A stretch of DNA of 64,000 bases from Corallococcus sp. EGB (GTDB lineage: Bacteria > Myxococcota > Myxococcia > Myxococcales > Myxococcaceae), in assembly GCF_019968905.1 (NCBI RefSeq), contig NZ_CP079946.1, positions 2,046,001 to 2,110,000 of the forward strand, written 5' to 3'. Shown piece after piece: positions 34,861 through 42,092 of this stretch (its first letter is position 1; the number at the start of each line of letters is the position of its first letter). A program made the position numbers and the translations under genes. Under the pieces are notes generated by a model that was given only the letters and a program-made list of their open reading frames with translations, did not search any database and had not been told where the DNA came from.

Positions 34861-35050
34861 CGCGCAGCTGCAGCCGGTTGAGGATGTCGACTTCCTGGAT
34901 CGCTATCTCGACATCGAGCAGACCCGCTTCCAGGACCGGCTCCAGGTGGTCCGCGCCATCGACCCGGCCACACTCGGCGCGCTCGTGCCCAGCCTCATCC
35001 TCCAGCCGCTGGTGGAGAACTCCACCCGCGGCCTTCGTCAAGAAGCCTTC
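34853..35050 (+). pseudogene. Fragment of a LytS/YehU-type sensor histidine kinase
   Basis: About 65 residues matching the internal part of the His_kinase (PF06580) domain: VEDVDFLDRYLDIEQTRFQD, RLQVVRAIDPATLGALVPSL and ILQPLVENSTRG. In an intact protein this follows the phosphorylated His (QLNPHFLFN) and precedes the ATP-binding domain. Both flanks are missing: no sensor or His box upstream, no ATP-binding lobe downstream. The intact homologue at 39467-40555 shows what is lost (LALEKVRFEERLQVEWAVSP, ALTVQPLVENALKHG). The kinase fragment ends inside the 3' end of the convergent membrane-protein gene. Confidence 0.7.
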
Positions 35051-35535
35051 GCGGATGCCAGGGATGCGGAGGCGCGGCGCACCGGGAATCGCCGCCACAC
35101 CTGACGCTCCCAGAGAACCCCTCCCAGCAGCACCGCGACGCCGCTCCAGAGCAGCAGCGCATTCTCATCCAGCGCATGACTGAGGACGAGCAGCCCGCTA
35201 CCCACTCCTGAAATCGCAAGCGGCGCCAGGTGGCGAAGTCGCCACGCCCTCCATGCATTCACGGCGAGCGACAGGGAGACGGCCACCATCAGGATGAGCA
35301 GATGGGAGGACTCGGAGAGCGAGACGCCGATCCCCACGAAGGACAGCACCTGCGCGTAGGCCGAAAGGTGACCCGGGCACACGGCACACGCCAGGAGCGG
35401 TACCCATGAAGCCCAGAGGCCCCCGGCTGATCCATCGGCGGGGCGTGAAGCCTGCGCTCGATGGTGGAGGCAGTCACAGGACGAATCGGGGAGGTCCCCC
35501 TCCGTCGTGACCCCGCTGTTGTCCGATACAGACAT
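35038..35535 (-). CDS. MerC-like four-helix membrane protein
   Basis: 165 residues with four hydrophobic segments (starting at ASWVPLLACAVCPGHLSAYA, then HLLILMVAVSLSLAVNAWRA, LAPLAISGVGSGLLVLSHAL, LLWSGVAVLLGGVLWERQVW). The CAVC pair in the first helix and the LSALxxH arrangement resemble MerC-domain inner-membrane proteins, some of which transport mercury; many homologues have other or unknown roles. There is no mer operon here. The 13-bp dyad at 35610-35622 lies about 75 bases upstream of its start and could be its operator. Confidence 0.65.
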   Translation of the reverse strand: MSVSDNSGVTTEGDLPDSSCDCLHHRAQASRPADGSAGGLWASWVPLLACAVCPGHLSAYAQVLSFVGIGVSLSESSHLLILMVAVSLSLAVNAWRAWRLRHLAPLAISGVGSGLLVLSHALDENALLLWSGVAVLLGGVLWERQVWRRFPVRRASASLASAKAS

Positions 35536-35607
35536 GGAATGGCCCCGTCAGGTGAACGCCGTCGACCGCGCGGATGAGGGGAGCCAAGTAATGCCTCGTG
35601 GATTTAA

Positions 35608-36165
35608 ATGCAACTGTGTTGCGTTTTTGGGTTGCCCGTTCGTTGCGCGGGCGACCCGGCTCGCCTGGGCACGCTGCTCGCGGTGACGCCCGCGAGCGCC
35701 TCGCCAGATGCGTCATATCCACTCCCGCCTGTCTCCTCGCGCCATGAAGAACGAATCCAGCAGGCGCGTGCCTTCGCCCAGAAGCTGCTCAAGGACTTCC
35801 AGGTGCCGGGCCTCTCCGTGGCCGTCGCGCAGCACGGGAGGCTTGTCGGGTCCGAAGGGTTCGGCTCCGCGCTCCTCCAGCCCGACTTCCTGCGCAAGGA
35901 GACACTGGCCCTGCTCTTCACCTCGCAGATGCTCAAGTCCGACAAGGAGACGGGCGTGGGCATCGGCTGGCGCATCGGCGTGTCCGCCCAGGGGCGGCGC
36001 ATCCTCCACCACCGGGGCGCCATCGAAGGCGGAAGGGCCATGCTGATGCTCTTCCCGGACTCGCAGGTCGTCGTCGCCTTGCTGGGCAACACCTCCGCGG
36101 ACTTCGCCAGGCAGCAGGCCGCGCAGCTGGGGGAGCTCTTCATCACCGCGCCCAAGTCGGCCTCA
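35608..36165 (+). pseudogene. Serine hydrolase (beta-lactamase-like) with catalytic core deleted
   Basis: The front part (FAQKLLKDFQVPGLSVAVAQ, HGRLVGSEGFG) is the start of the beta-lactamase/PBP4-like domain. It is joined in frame to the domain's end: SALLQPDFLRKETLALLFTS, GVGIGWRIGVSAQGRRILHH, MLFPDSQVVVALLGNTSADF. The SxxK nucleophile, the YxN motif and the roughly 200 residues between them are absent, so it cannot be active. The frame has no stop of its own and runs on antisense through the LysR gene to 37071. Same kind of remnant as at 22086. Confidence 0.7.
35610..35622. promoter_or_regulatory. Short inverted repeat followed by T run
   Basis: GCAAC-TGT-GTTGC, a perfect 5-bp dyad, followed by GTTTTT at 35623-35628. 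It sits in an unusually AT-rich patch between the MerC-like gene and the hydrolase remnant. It could be a weak intrinsic terminator for plus-strand transcription or an operator for the minus-strand membrane protein gene. Confidence 0.35.
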
Positions 36166-37056
36166 CTTCCGCTTCCGTCCACGGGACCGCGGCGGTGTCG
36201 GCGCGGTCATCTCGGCCAGGACGTCGACGAAGAGCCGGACCTTGGGTGGCAGGTTCGTGCGGCTGGGATAGACGGCGTGGATGGGCCGCAGCATCGCGGG
36301 CTTGGGGCCGAAGAGGACCTTCAGCCGGCCGTCGCGGATGGCCTCCCGGCAGAGGATGTCCGGGACGAGCCCGATGCCCACTCCGGAGATGGCCGCCTCG
36401 CACGCCAGCTCCAGGTCGTTCACCGTCAGGACCGGATCAATCCGCGTCTTCACTCCGTGGACCATCCACGTATCGAACGCGGTGAAGCCGATGCAGCGGG
36501 CGGAGCGGAGGTCCCGGGCGTCCGGCGTGCCGTGCTTCGCCAGGTAGCGGGGGCTCGCGACGAAATGGCTCGAGGTCTCCCCGAGCTTCCGCGCCACGAG
36601 CGACGAGTCGGTCAGGGGGCCGATGTGGATGGCGACGTCGATCCCCTCTTCGATGAGGTGCGGCCGCCGGTCCGCCAGCACCAGCTCCACCTGTGCCTGG
36701 GGATAGAGGTCGAGGTACTTCGCGATGACAGGCGTCAGGAAGCGCCGGCCGTAGAGCAACGTCGAGGAGACCCGCAGCAGGCCGGAGGGAGCCGCCTTCC
36801 CCTGTTGCACCTCGCTGTTCGCTTCGTCGATGAGCGCGGCGATGGCGGCGCAGCGCTCGGAGTAGCTCACGCCCGCTCCCGTCACACGCAGGCGCCGCGT
36901 GGTCCGTTCGAGGAGCCGGACGCCGAGCCGCTCCTCCAACTGGCGGATGCGCTCGCTTACGGTCTGCTTGGTGATGCCGAGCTTGAGTGCCGCGCGGGTG
37001 AAGCTCTCCTCACGGACGACCATCGCGAAGAGGACCATGTCGGCCGGTGGAATCAT
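36163..37056 (-). CDS. LysR family transcriptional regulator
   Basis: 297 residues. The N-terminal winged helix-turn-helix is typical (MVLFAMVVREESFTRAALKL, GITKQTVSERIRQLEERLGV, RLLERTTRRLRVTGAG). The C-terminal periplasmic-binding-type effector domain runs from about residue 90 (LLRVSSTLLYGRRFLTPVIA) to the end, with a basic tail. ATG 37056 gives the standard MIPPADM start; upstream in-frame residues lack similarity. It is divergent from the glutathione S-transferase gene, with a perfect dyad between them, so it probably controls that gene and itself. Confidence 0.92.
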   Translation of the reverse strand: MIPPADMVLFAMVVREESFTRAALKLGITKQTVSERIRQLEERLGVRLLERTTRRLRVTGAGVSYSERCAAIAALIDEANSEVQQGKAAPSGLLRVSSTLLYGRRFLTPVIAKYLDLYPQAQVELVLADRRPHLIEEGIDVAIHIGPLTDSSLVARKLGETSSHFVASPRYLAKHGTPDARDLRSARCIGFTAFDTWMVHGVKTRIDPVLTVNDLELACEAAISGVGIGLVPDILCREAIRDGRLKVLFGPKPAMLRPIHAVYPSRTNLPPKVRLFVDVLAEMTAPTPPRSRGRKRK

Positions 37057-37074
37057 GGCCGTCAAGCCTAGCCT

Positions 37075-37104
37075 GACAATGAGTTCGCCCGGGGCCGCAT
37101 TGTC
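37075..37104. promoter_or_regulatory. Inverted repeat between LysR and GST genes, probable LysR site
   Basis: GACAATG (37075-37081) and CATTGTC (37098-37104) form a perfect 7-bp dyad with a 16-base spacer, centred in the 103-bp gap between the divergent LysR and GST starts. LysR regulators bind spaced dyads in exactly such positions. Confidence 0.6.
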
Positions 37105-37159
37105 CGAGCAGCCTGGAACCCGCATCTTGAGGCCTCACGCAACCTCAGGAGTGCCACCC

Positions 37160-37765
37160 ATGAAGCTCTACTTCGCCCTCAGGACCCGAGCGATCCGTCC
37201 CCGCTGGCTCCTGGAGGAGCTAGGCGTGCCGTATGAACTGGTCCGACTCGATCTTTCGCGGCAGGAGAACACCACCCCTGAATACCTGGTGGTGCATCCG
37301 CTGGGAGACCTCCCCGCCCTGGTGGATGGGGACCTCACGCTGTTGGATTCCCTCTCCAGCTGTCTGCACCTGGCCGACCGGTTCCCGGAGAAGCACCTGG
37401 CGCCGCCGGTGGGGAGCACGGAGCGCGGTCCCTATTACGGCTGGATGACCTTCGCCGAGTTGATCCTCGACCCACTGGTGATGGAGTTCTACCGGGACGC
37501 GCAGTCACCGGTGGCGCGCGAAGTCCCTGAAGGGGAGGCCATGAAGCTCAGGACGCGGCTCACGGCCGCTCTCGACCACATCCAAAGGGGACTCGGCGGC
37601 CGTGAGTTCCTCATGGGTGAGGCCTTCACCGCCGCCGATGTGGTGATGGCTTCCATCCTCCACCTTGCGAACACGCTGATGCTGCTCGATGGGTATCCGC
37701 GGTTGGTGGAGTACGTCAGGCGTCACTCTCAACGCCCCGCGGTGCGCAGGGCGGTTTCCGGGTGA
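37160..37765 (+). CDS. Glutathione S-transferase family protein
   Basis: 201 residues. Thioredoxin-fold N-terminal domain (MKLYFALRTRAIRPRWLLEE, then VVHPLGDLPALVDGDLTLLDS with the cis-Pro and the glutathione-contacting S/D region) and an all-helical C-terminal domain (about residues 85-200; GREFLMGEAFTAADVVMASI is the usual N-capping motif). It probably conjugates or reduces small molecules with glutathione or a related thiol in the cytoplasm. It lies divergently from LysR, with a dyad in between, which suggests inducible expression. Confidence 0.9.
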   Translation: MKLYFALRTRAIRPRWLLEELGVPYELVRLDLSRQENTTPEYLVVHPLGDLPALVDGDLTLLDSLSSCLHLADRFPEKHLAPPVGSTERGPYYGWMTFAELILDPLVMEFYRDAQSPVAREVPEGEAMKLRTRLTAALDHIQRGLGGREFLMGEAFTAADVVMASILHLANTLMLLDGYPRLVEYVRRHSQRPAVRRAVSG

Positions 37766-37769
37766 TCCG

Positions 37770-38569
37770 CTACCAGCTCTTCGCTGCGGCGAGCGCTTGG
37801 TTGAAGTCCAGGCCGCTGACGCGCATCACCGCGAGCCAGTAGAGGCCGCCACGTGGTACTGGCCATCCGGGACCTGGAGCCGGAACTTCGCGCCAGCCGT
37901 CACCACGAAGCTGGCGAGGCGCGGATCCTGGGTGCCGTTGCGGTCACCCCCGGGTCTGGAGTCCCGCCACATCCTGCCAGCCCCAGCCCCGGGCCGCATT
38001 GAAGGCCGAGTCGTCCGCCACCGCCCAGCCCTGCACCAGCGGCGCACCGGGAGGCTGGAAGTTCAATCCGTTCAGCTCCCGGGTCACATTGGGAATGACC
38101 TCCAGCGCGACCTGGGCCTCAACCGTCCCGACCTTCGCGTGGAGTATCGTGGCTCCCTCCGAGAACCCCTGGATCGTGCCATGTGCCACCGTGGCGATGG
38201 CCGGAGCGTCGGAGCTCCAGGTGGCCTCGCAGGTGACGTCGCGCGTGAAGGCTCGGTGCCTCGGTGGAAGGAGCCCATGGCCTTGATGCCCGGTGACCCG
38301 CCATGAACGACCTTGAGCGTCGGTGGTGGCTGGAGCTTCAGCGCTTCGAGCACGACGTCGCCCGCCATCGGCACCACCGGATTCGACGGAAGACTCTCGC
38401 CGCCTTCGTCGGTGAGCGCGGTGACGGTGTACGCATACGTCTCGCCCGGGACGACCGGGCGGTGGGCGAAGGACGAACGAAGGACCTGGCCGACCGATCC
38501 GGTGCAGCCGGACGCGCCCTGAAGCAACACACTGATGACGAGGGCCCGAGCAAGAGGGGAAGGGCGCAT
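37770..38569 (-). pseudogene. Lipoprotein with Big_2-like and malectin-like domains, several frameshifts
   Basis: Starts with a lipoprotein signal (ALVISVLLQGASGCTGSVGQ) and a fibronectin-like piece (TYAYTVTALTDEGGESLPSN) in one frame. A second frame carries a bacterial Ig-like Big_2 segment (WSSDAPAIATVAHGTIQGFS) and a malectin-type start (LNFQPPGAPLVQGWAVADDS, AARGWGWQDVAG). A third frame gives NGTQDPRLASFVVTAGAKFR and LQVPDGQYHV, and a last one MRVSGLDFNQALAAAKSW to the stop. Breaks fall near 38250, 37950 (a run of five G) and 37855. Three shifts in 800 bases make true decay more likely than sequencing error. Confidence 0.65.
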
Positions 38570-38629
38570 GTCCCCATCATCCAAGCGATGTGACGCAAGG
38601 TCTGACGGCCTTGCGATAGCGTCCTGCCC

Positions 38630-38806
38630 ATGACGGCTCCTGAGCCTCATGTGTCCGCACTTGTCGTCATGGGGATTACGGGACTGTCCCTGCTCCTGCT
38701 GGGCGCATGGAGTGCCCTTGCGTTCCGTTCCACCCGAGGTCTGCCCGACGGCTCTGGCGCGACACCGCCTGACTACGCCAGCAGCTCCTTCACCCGCACG
38801 GCGTAG
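38630..38806 (+). CDS. Possible small single-helix membrane protein
   Basis: 58 residues: a short polar start, one hydrophobic helix (ALVVMGITGLSLLLLGAWSA) and a polar tail that is antisense to the end of the response regulator gene (34-base overlap). No strong ribosome binding site. It could be a genuine small membrane protein or a chance frame beside the two-component genes. Confidence 0.35.
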   Translation: MTAPEPHVSALVVMGITGLSLLLLGAWSALAFRSTRGLPDGSGATPPDYASSSFTRTA

Positions 38807-39501
38807 CGCCGGCTCATGGTGAGGGGGACGGCGAGCCCTCGCAGGTGGAGGCGGAAGGTGTCGTTCTCCTCGCGCTCCATGCGCTCCACGTGCTCGAGGT
38901 TGACGACGGTGGAGCGGTGCACGCGGACGAAGTGGCGCGGGGGCAGCCTCGACTCCCAGCGCTTGAGCGACTCGTGCACCAGCAGCTCCCTCCCATCGGT
39001 GAGCACCAGGCGGGAGTAGTCGTCCTCCGCGAGGATGCAGCGCACGTCGCTCACCCGCACCAGCTCGGTGCGCGCGCCCTCCTGGACGAGCACCCGGTCT
39101 TCGAGGGTGAGCCTGCGCTCACCGGAGGGAAGCTGTCCGGACAGGGAGGAGCGCAGCCGCTCCACGGTGCGCGCCAGCCGTGCCGGCGAGACGGGCTTGA
39201 GCAGATAGTCGAGCGCGTTCACCTCGAAGGCCCGCACCGCGTGCGCGTCCAGCGCGGTGACGAAGACCACCGCCGTCTCGCCCAGCTCCTCGTCGAGAAG
39301 CTCGAAGCCGGAGGCCTCCGCCAGGTGGATGTCCAGGAACACCACATCCGGACGGCGGGCCCTCAGCACGCGGGTGGCGCCGGAGACGTCCTCCGCTTCG
39401 CCCACCACCTCCACGTCGGGGTGGGCCGCGAGCAGCCTGCGCAGCTCCACGCGTGCCAGCCGCTCGTCATCCACCAGCAGCGCTGAGAGTCGTCGTTCCA
39501 T
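38773..39501 (-). CDS. LytTR-type response regulator
   Basis: 242 residues. Receiver domain (about 1-120) with acidic pocket VDDE, phospho-acceptor VVFLDIHLAEASGFELL (Asp near residue 55) and the K of LDYLLKPV. The C-terminal LytTR DNA-binding domain (about 140-240) shows DYSRLVLTDGRELLVHESLK and RHFVRVHRSTVVNLEHVERM. It should be phosphorylated by the kinase encoded just upstream, whose 3' end overlaps its start by 35 bases. LytTR regulators commonly control extracellular polysaccharides, autolysis or secondary metabolism; the target here is unknown. Confidence 0.93.
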   Translation of the reverse strand: MERRLSALLVDDERLARVELRRLLAAHPDVEVVGEAEDVSGATRVLRARRPDVVFLDIHLAEASGFELLDEELGETAVVFVTALDAHAVRAFEVNALDYLLKPVSPARLARTVERLRSSLSGQLPSGERRLTLEDRVLVQEGARTELVRVSDVRCILAEDDYSRLVLTDGRELLVHESLKRWESRLPPRHFVRVHRSTVVNLEHVERMEREENDTFRLHLRGLAVPLTMSRRYAVRVKELLA

Positions 39502-40555
39502 GGGACACCTTCAGCCGCAGTGTGGCACGCACCCAGCCGTCGTGCTCCTCCAGGCAGAAGGCATGCCGGCCGGGGAAGAGCACCGCCAGCCGCTCCTGCA
39601 CGTTGCGGAGCCCGATGCCCATGGAGGCCGGCGCCGCGTGCGCGTCCGCCGCGCGTCGCAGGGTGCCGGTGTTGGCCACTTCCAGGCACAGTTCGTCCGC
39701 CTCCAGCGTCGCCCGCAGGGCCACATGCAGGACCGCGCCGCGCCGCGCCCCGTGCTTGAGCGCGTTCTCCACCAGGGGCTGCACCGTGAGGGCGGGCAGC
39801 AGGGCCTGCGCGGCGGCGGGCGACACCGCCCACTCCACCTGGAGCCGCTCCTCGAACCGCACCTTCTCCAGGGCCAGGTAGCTGTGGATGCCCTCCAGCT
39901 CCTGCTCCAGGGGAATCAGCGCCTGCTGGGGGCCGGTGAGCGTGCTCCGGAGCAACTCCGCCAGCTGCGTCACCATCGTCTGGGCGCGGCCGGGGTCCTC
40001 GGTGATGGTGGCGCGCAGGGAGTTGAGCGCGTTGAAGAGGAAGTGCGGATTGAGCTGATAGCGCAGCGCCTGGAGCCGCGCCTCGTGGGCCAGCGCCCGG
40101 GCCTCCAGCCGGGCCCGTTCCCCGGCCTGTTTCTCCTGCCAGGACTTCACGCCGAAGTAGATGCTGCACCACCCGCCGAACACCCAGCCCAGGTCCAGCC
40201 CGCCGTGCGGCACCCACGTCCAGTCCAGCACGGTGCGCTCCGGGAAGAAGGGCGAGGAGGCCGCGCGCAAGAGCAGCCACCACACGGCGCCCAGCCCCCA
40301 GCAGACGACGAACAACAGCAGCGCCTGGCCCCATGGGGGCAGGGGGCTCGCGCGGACGCGGCGGCAGGCGCGGTGCAGTCCCAGGCTCAGGGCGAAGCCA
40401 ATCCCCATCCGCAGCGCCTTGAAGACGAGCATGGCGTTGCGCCGCTCCACCGTCATCCCCGCGAGCACGGGCGCGTAGGTGGTGTAGGTGACCACGCCGT
40501 ACCCCAGCCACCCGGCGAGGTTCAGCTTCCAGAAGAGGCGGCGGGTGTCCGTCAT
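39467..40555 (-). CDS. LytS/YehU-type membrane sensor histidine kinase
   Basis: 362 residues from ATG 40555. Four predicted membrane helices in the first ~150 residues (for example WGQALLLFVVCWGLGAVWWL) form the sensor. The kinase core has the phosphorylated His in LRYQLNPHFLFNALNSLRAT, then LAELLRSTLTG, VQPLVENALKHGARRG and an HATPase lobe ending in MGIGLRNVQERLAVLFPG. It is the cognate partner of the LytTR regulator immediately downstream. The gap to the upstream PfpI-like gene is 8 bases, so all three genes appear to form one operon. Confidence 0.92.
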   Translation of the reverse strand: MTDTRRLFWKLNLAGWLGYGVVTYTTYAPVLAGMTVERRNAMLVFKALRMGIGFALSLGLHRACRRVRASPLPPWGQALLLFVVCWGLGAVWWLLLRAASSPFFPERTVLDWTWVPHGGLDLGWVFGGWCSIYFGVKSWQEKQAGERARLEARALAHEARLQALRYQLNPHFLFNALNSLRATITEDPGRAQTMVTQLAELLRSTLTGPQQALIPLEQELEGIHSYLALEKVRFEERLQVEWAVSPAAAQALLPALTVQPLVENALKHGARRGAVLHVALRATLEADELCLEVANTGTLRRAADAHAAPASMGIGLRNVQERLAVLFPGRHAFCLEEHDGWVRATLRLKVSHGTTTLSAAGG

Positions 40556-40563
40556 GGTCCAGG

Positions 40564-41535
40564 TCAGGGCGAGGGCGTCTGGGCGAAGCGCGCCACCACC
40601 CGCGAGTTGAACGCGGGCAGATCCGCGGGCTGGCGGCTGGTGACGAGCAGGCCATCCTCCACCACCGGCTCGTCCACCCAGGTGGCCCCGGCATTCTGGA
40701 GGTCGCGCCGCAGGGAAGGGAAGGACGTCACGCGCCGGCCCTTCACCCCGCCCGCGTCCGCGAGCAGCCACAGCCCGTGACAGATGGCGGCCACCGGCTT
40801 CCTCGCGCGGAGGAAGTCCTGCACGAAGGCCACCGCGCCGGGGACGAGGCGCAGGGCGTCCGCGCTGTGCGTGCCGCCCGGCAGATAGAGGGCGTGATAC
40901 GCGTCCGCGCGCGCGTCGGACAGCGCCCGGTCCACGGGGAACTCGCTGACCTGTCCCGCTGGCACCTCCGCGCGCACGCTGCCCGTTGTGGGGGCCACGA
41001 GCTCCACCCTGGCGCCAGCCTCCTCCAGCGCGCGCCGGGTCTCGGTCATCTCCGGCAGGTTGAAGCCATGGGTGAGCAGCAGCGCCACGGTGCGGCCCAC
41101 GAGCGGGCCCGCGGGGCGGGGCTCCGCCCGGAGCGCGCGGTGGTACACCTTGCTCACGATGGTCCACCGTCCGCCCAGCTTGAGCAGGGAGATGTAGTCG
41201 ACGAAGTCCGCCTTGGGCGTGCGCACGGCCACCTTGGCGACCGCGGCATCGCCGAAGACGTCCACCTGGAGCACCCGGTCCTCGCGCTCCGCGAGGGGAC
41301 GCTTCACCGCGCCCTGGATGTAGTCCTGGCCGGGCCAGGTGGCGAGCGTCCCGTCCGGCCCCACGGAGAGGAGCTTCGCCTCGGGATGGAAGGCGCGCTG
41401 GAGCCGTGCGCCGTCGCCGGACTTCACGCCCTCCGTGTAGTCGGCCACCACCGAGCGGATGGCCGCCACGTCGTCACTGGGAGCGGCCATCAGCCAGGTG
41501 GTGATCAGGATCGAAGTGAGGGGAGCCAGGGGCAT
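40564..41535 (-). CDS. Secreted NTF2-like/DJ-1-PfpI fusion protein
   Basis: 323 residues with an N-terminal hydrophobic signal-like segment. Residues about 18-130 form an NTF2/lumazine-binding-like domain (DVAAIRSVVADYTEGVKSGD, RWTIVSKVYHRA). Residues about 140-320 form a DJ-1/PfpI domain (GRTVALLLTHGFNLPEMTET) with the nucleophile-elbow Cys in PVAAICHGLWLLADAG. The chosen ATG 41535 has GGAGG five bases ahead; ATG 41580 does not. PfpI-type proteins act as glyoxalases, deglycases, chaperones or peptidases. Placement at the head of the two-component operon suggests a sensing or stress link. Confidence 0.82.
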   Translation of the reverse strand: MPLAPLTSILITTWLMAAPSDDVAAIRSVVADYTEGVKSGDGARLQRAFHPEAKLLSVGPDGTLATWPGQDYIQGAVKRPLAEREDRVLQVDVFGDAAVAKVAVRTPKADFVDYISLLKLGGRWTIVSKVYHRALRAEPRPAGPLVGRTVALLLTHGFNLPEMTETRRALEEAGARVELVAPTTGSVRAEVPAGQVSEFPVDRALSDARADAYHALYLPGGTHSADALRLVPGAVAFVQDFLRARKPVAAICHGLWLLADAGGVKGRRVTSFPSLRRDLQNAGATWVDEPVVEDGLLVTSRQPADLPAFNSRVVARFAQTPSP

Positions 41536-41682
41536 GGAGTCCTCCGCGAGCGGATGCCGTGACTCTGGCCCCCTTTTCACCGCGCCGCCGGAGGCATTCC
41601 GCGAGCGGCGTCAGCGCTCGGTAAGCGGTGATGAGGCGCGGTGAACGGCAGGGCCACGACCGCACGCCTGCCTGCCAGGTGG

Positions 41683-41730
41683 GGTCATATGAATTGACAG
41701 GCATATGACCAGATGGGTATATACGGCCCA
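41683..41730 (+). promoter_or_regulatory. arsR-type operator and promoter, apparently leaderless start
   Basis: GGTCATATG (41683-41691) and CATATGACC (41702-41710) form a perfect 9-bp dyad with a 10-bp spacer. A consensus -35 TTGACA (41694-41699) lies within the spacer and TATATA (41718-41723) follows after 18 bases. A start point 6-7 bases downstream coincides with the ATG at 41730, so the mRNA should have no leader. A repressor on the dyad would block the -35. Confidence 0.7.
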
Positions 41731-42092
41731 TGGACTCAACGTTCGCGATCATCGCGGAGCCGAACCGCCGGGCCATCCTGAGCCTGCTGGCGTCGTCGGA
41801 GCACTCCGTCGGCGAAATCGAGCACCAGCTGCGGATGCCCCAGACGTCGGTGTCCAAACACCTGCGCGTGCTGCGCGACGCCGGCTTCGTGGAGTCGCGC
41901 ATCGACGCCCAGCGGCGCGTCTACCGCATCCGGCCGGAGCCGCTGATGGCGGTGGATGAATGGCTCGCACCATTCAGGCGCTTCTGGACGACCCACGTCG
42001 ACGCGCTCGAACGCCATCTCGACCAGATGGACTTCGAACCTGAACCCAAGCCCGAACCCGAGCCCAAACCCAAGAAGGGGAAGAACCGATGA
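41730..42092 (+). CDS. ArsR family transcriptional regulator
   Basis: 120 residues. A compact winged helix-turn-helix (AEPNRRAILSLLASSEHSVG, LRMPQTSVSKHLRVLRDAGF, VESRIDAQRRVYRI) of the ArsR subgroup commonly paired with SRPBCC/AHSA1 genes; no metal-binding Cys pair is seen. The C-terminus is a Glu/Pro/Lys repeat (EPEPKPEPEPKPKK) that looks like a flexible tail. It probably represses its own operon through the perfect dyad overlapping the promoter at 41683-41710. Its TGA overlaps the ATG of the next gene. Confidence 0.92.
   Translation: MDSTFAIIAEPNRRAILSLLASSEHSVGEIEHQLRMPQTSVSKHLRVLRDAGFVESRIDAQRRVYRIRPEPLMAVDEWLAPFRRFWTTHVDALERHLDQMDFEPEPKPEPEPKPKKGKNR

Noticed and set aside
36166-37071. 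Plus-strand continuation of the hydrolase remnant opposite LysR
   Set aside because: It is the shadow of the LysR gene; the hydrolase family ends near 36150.
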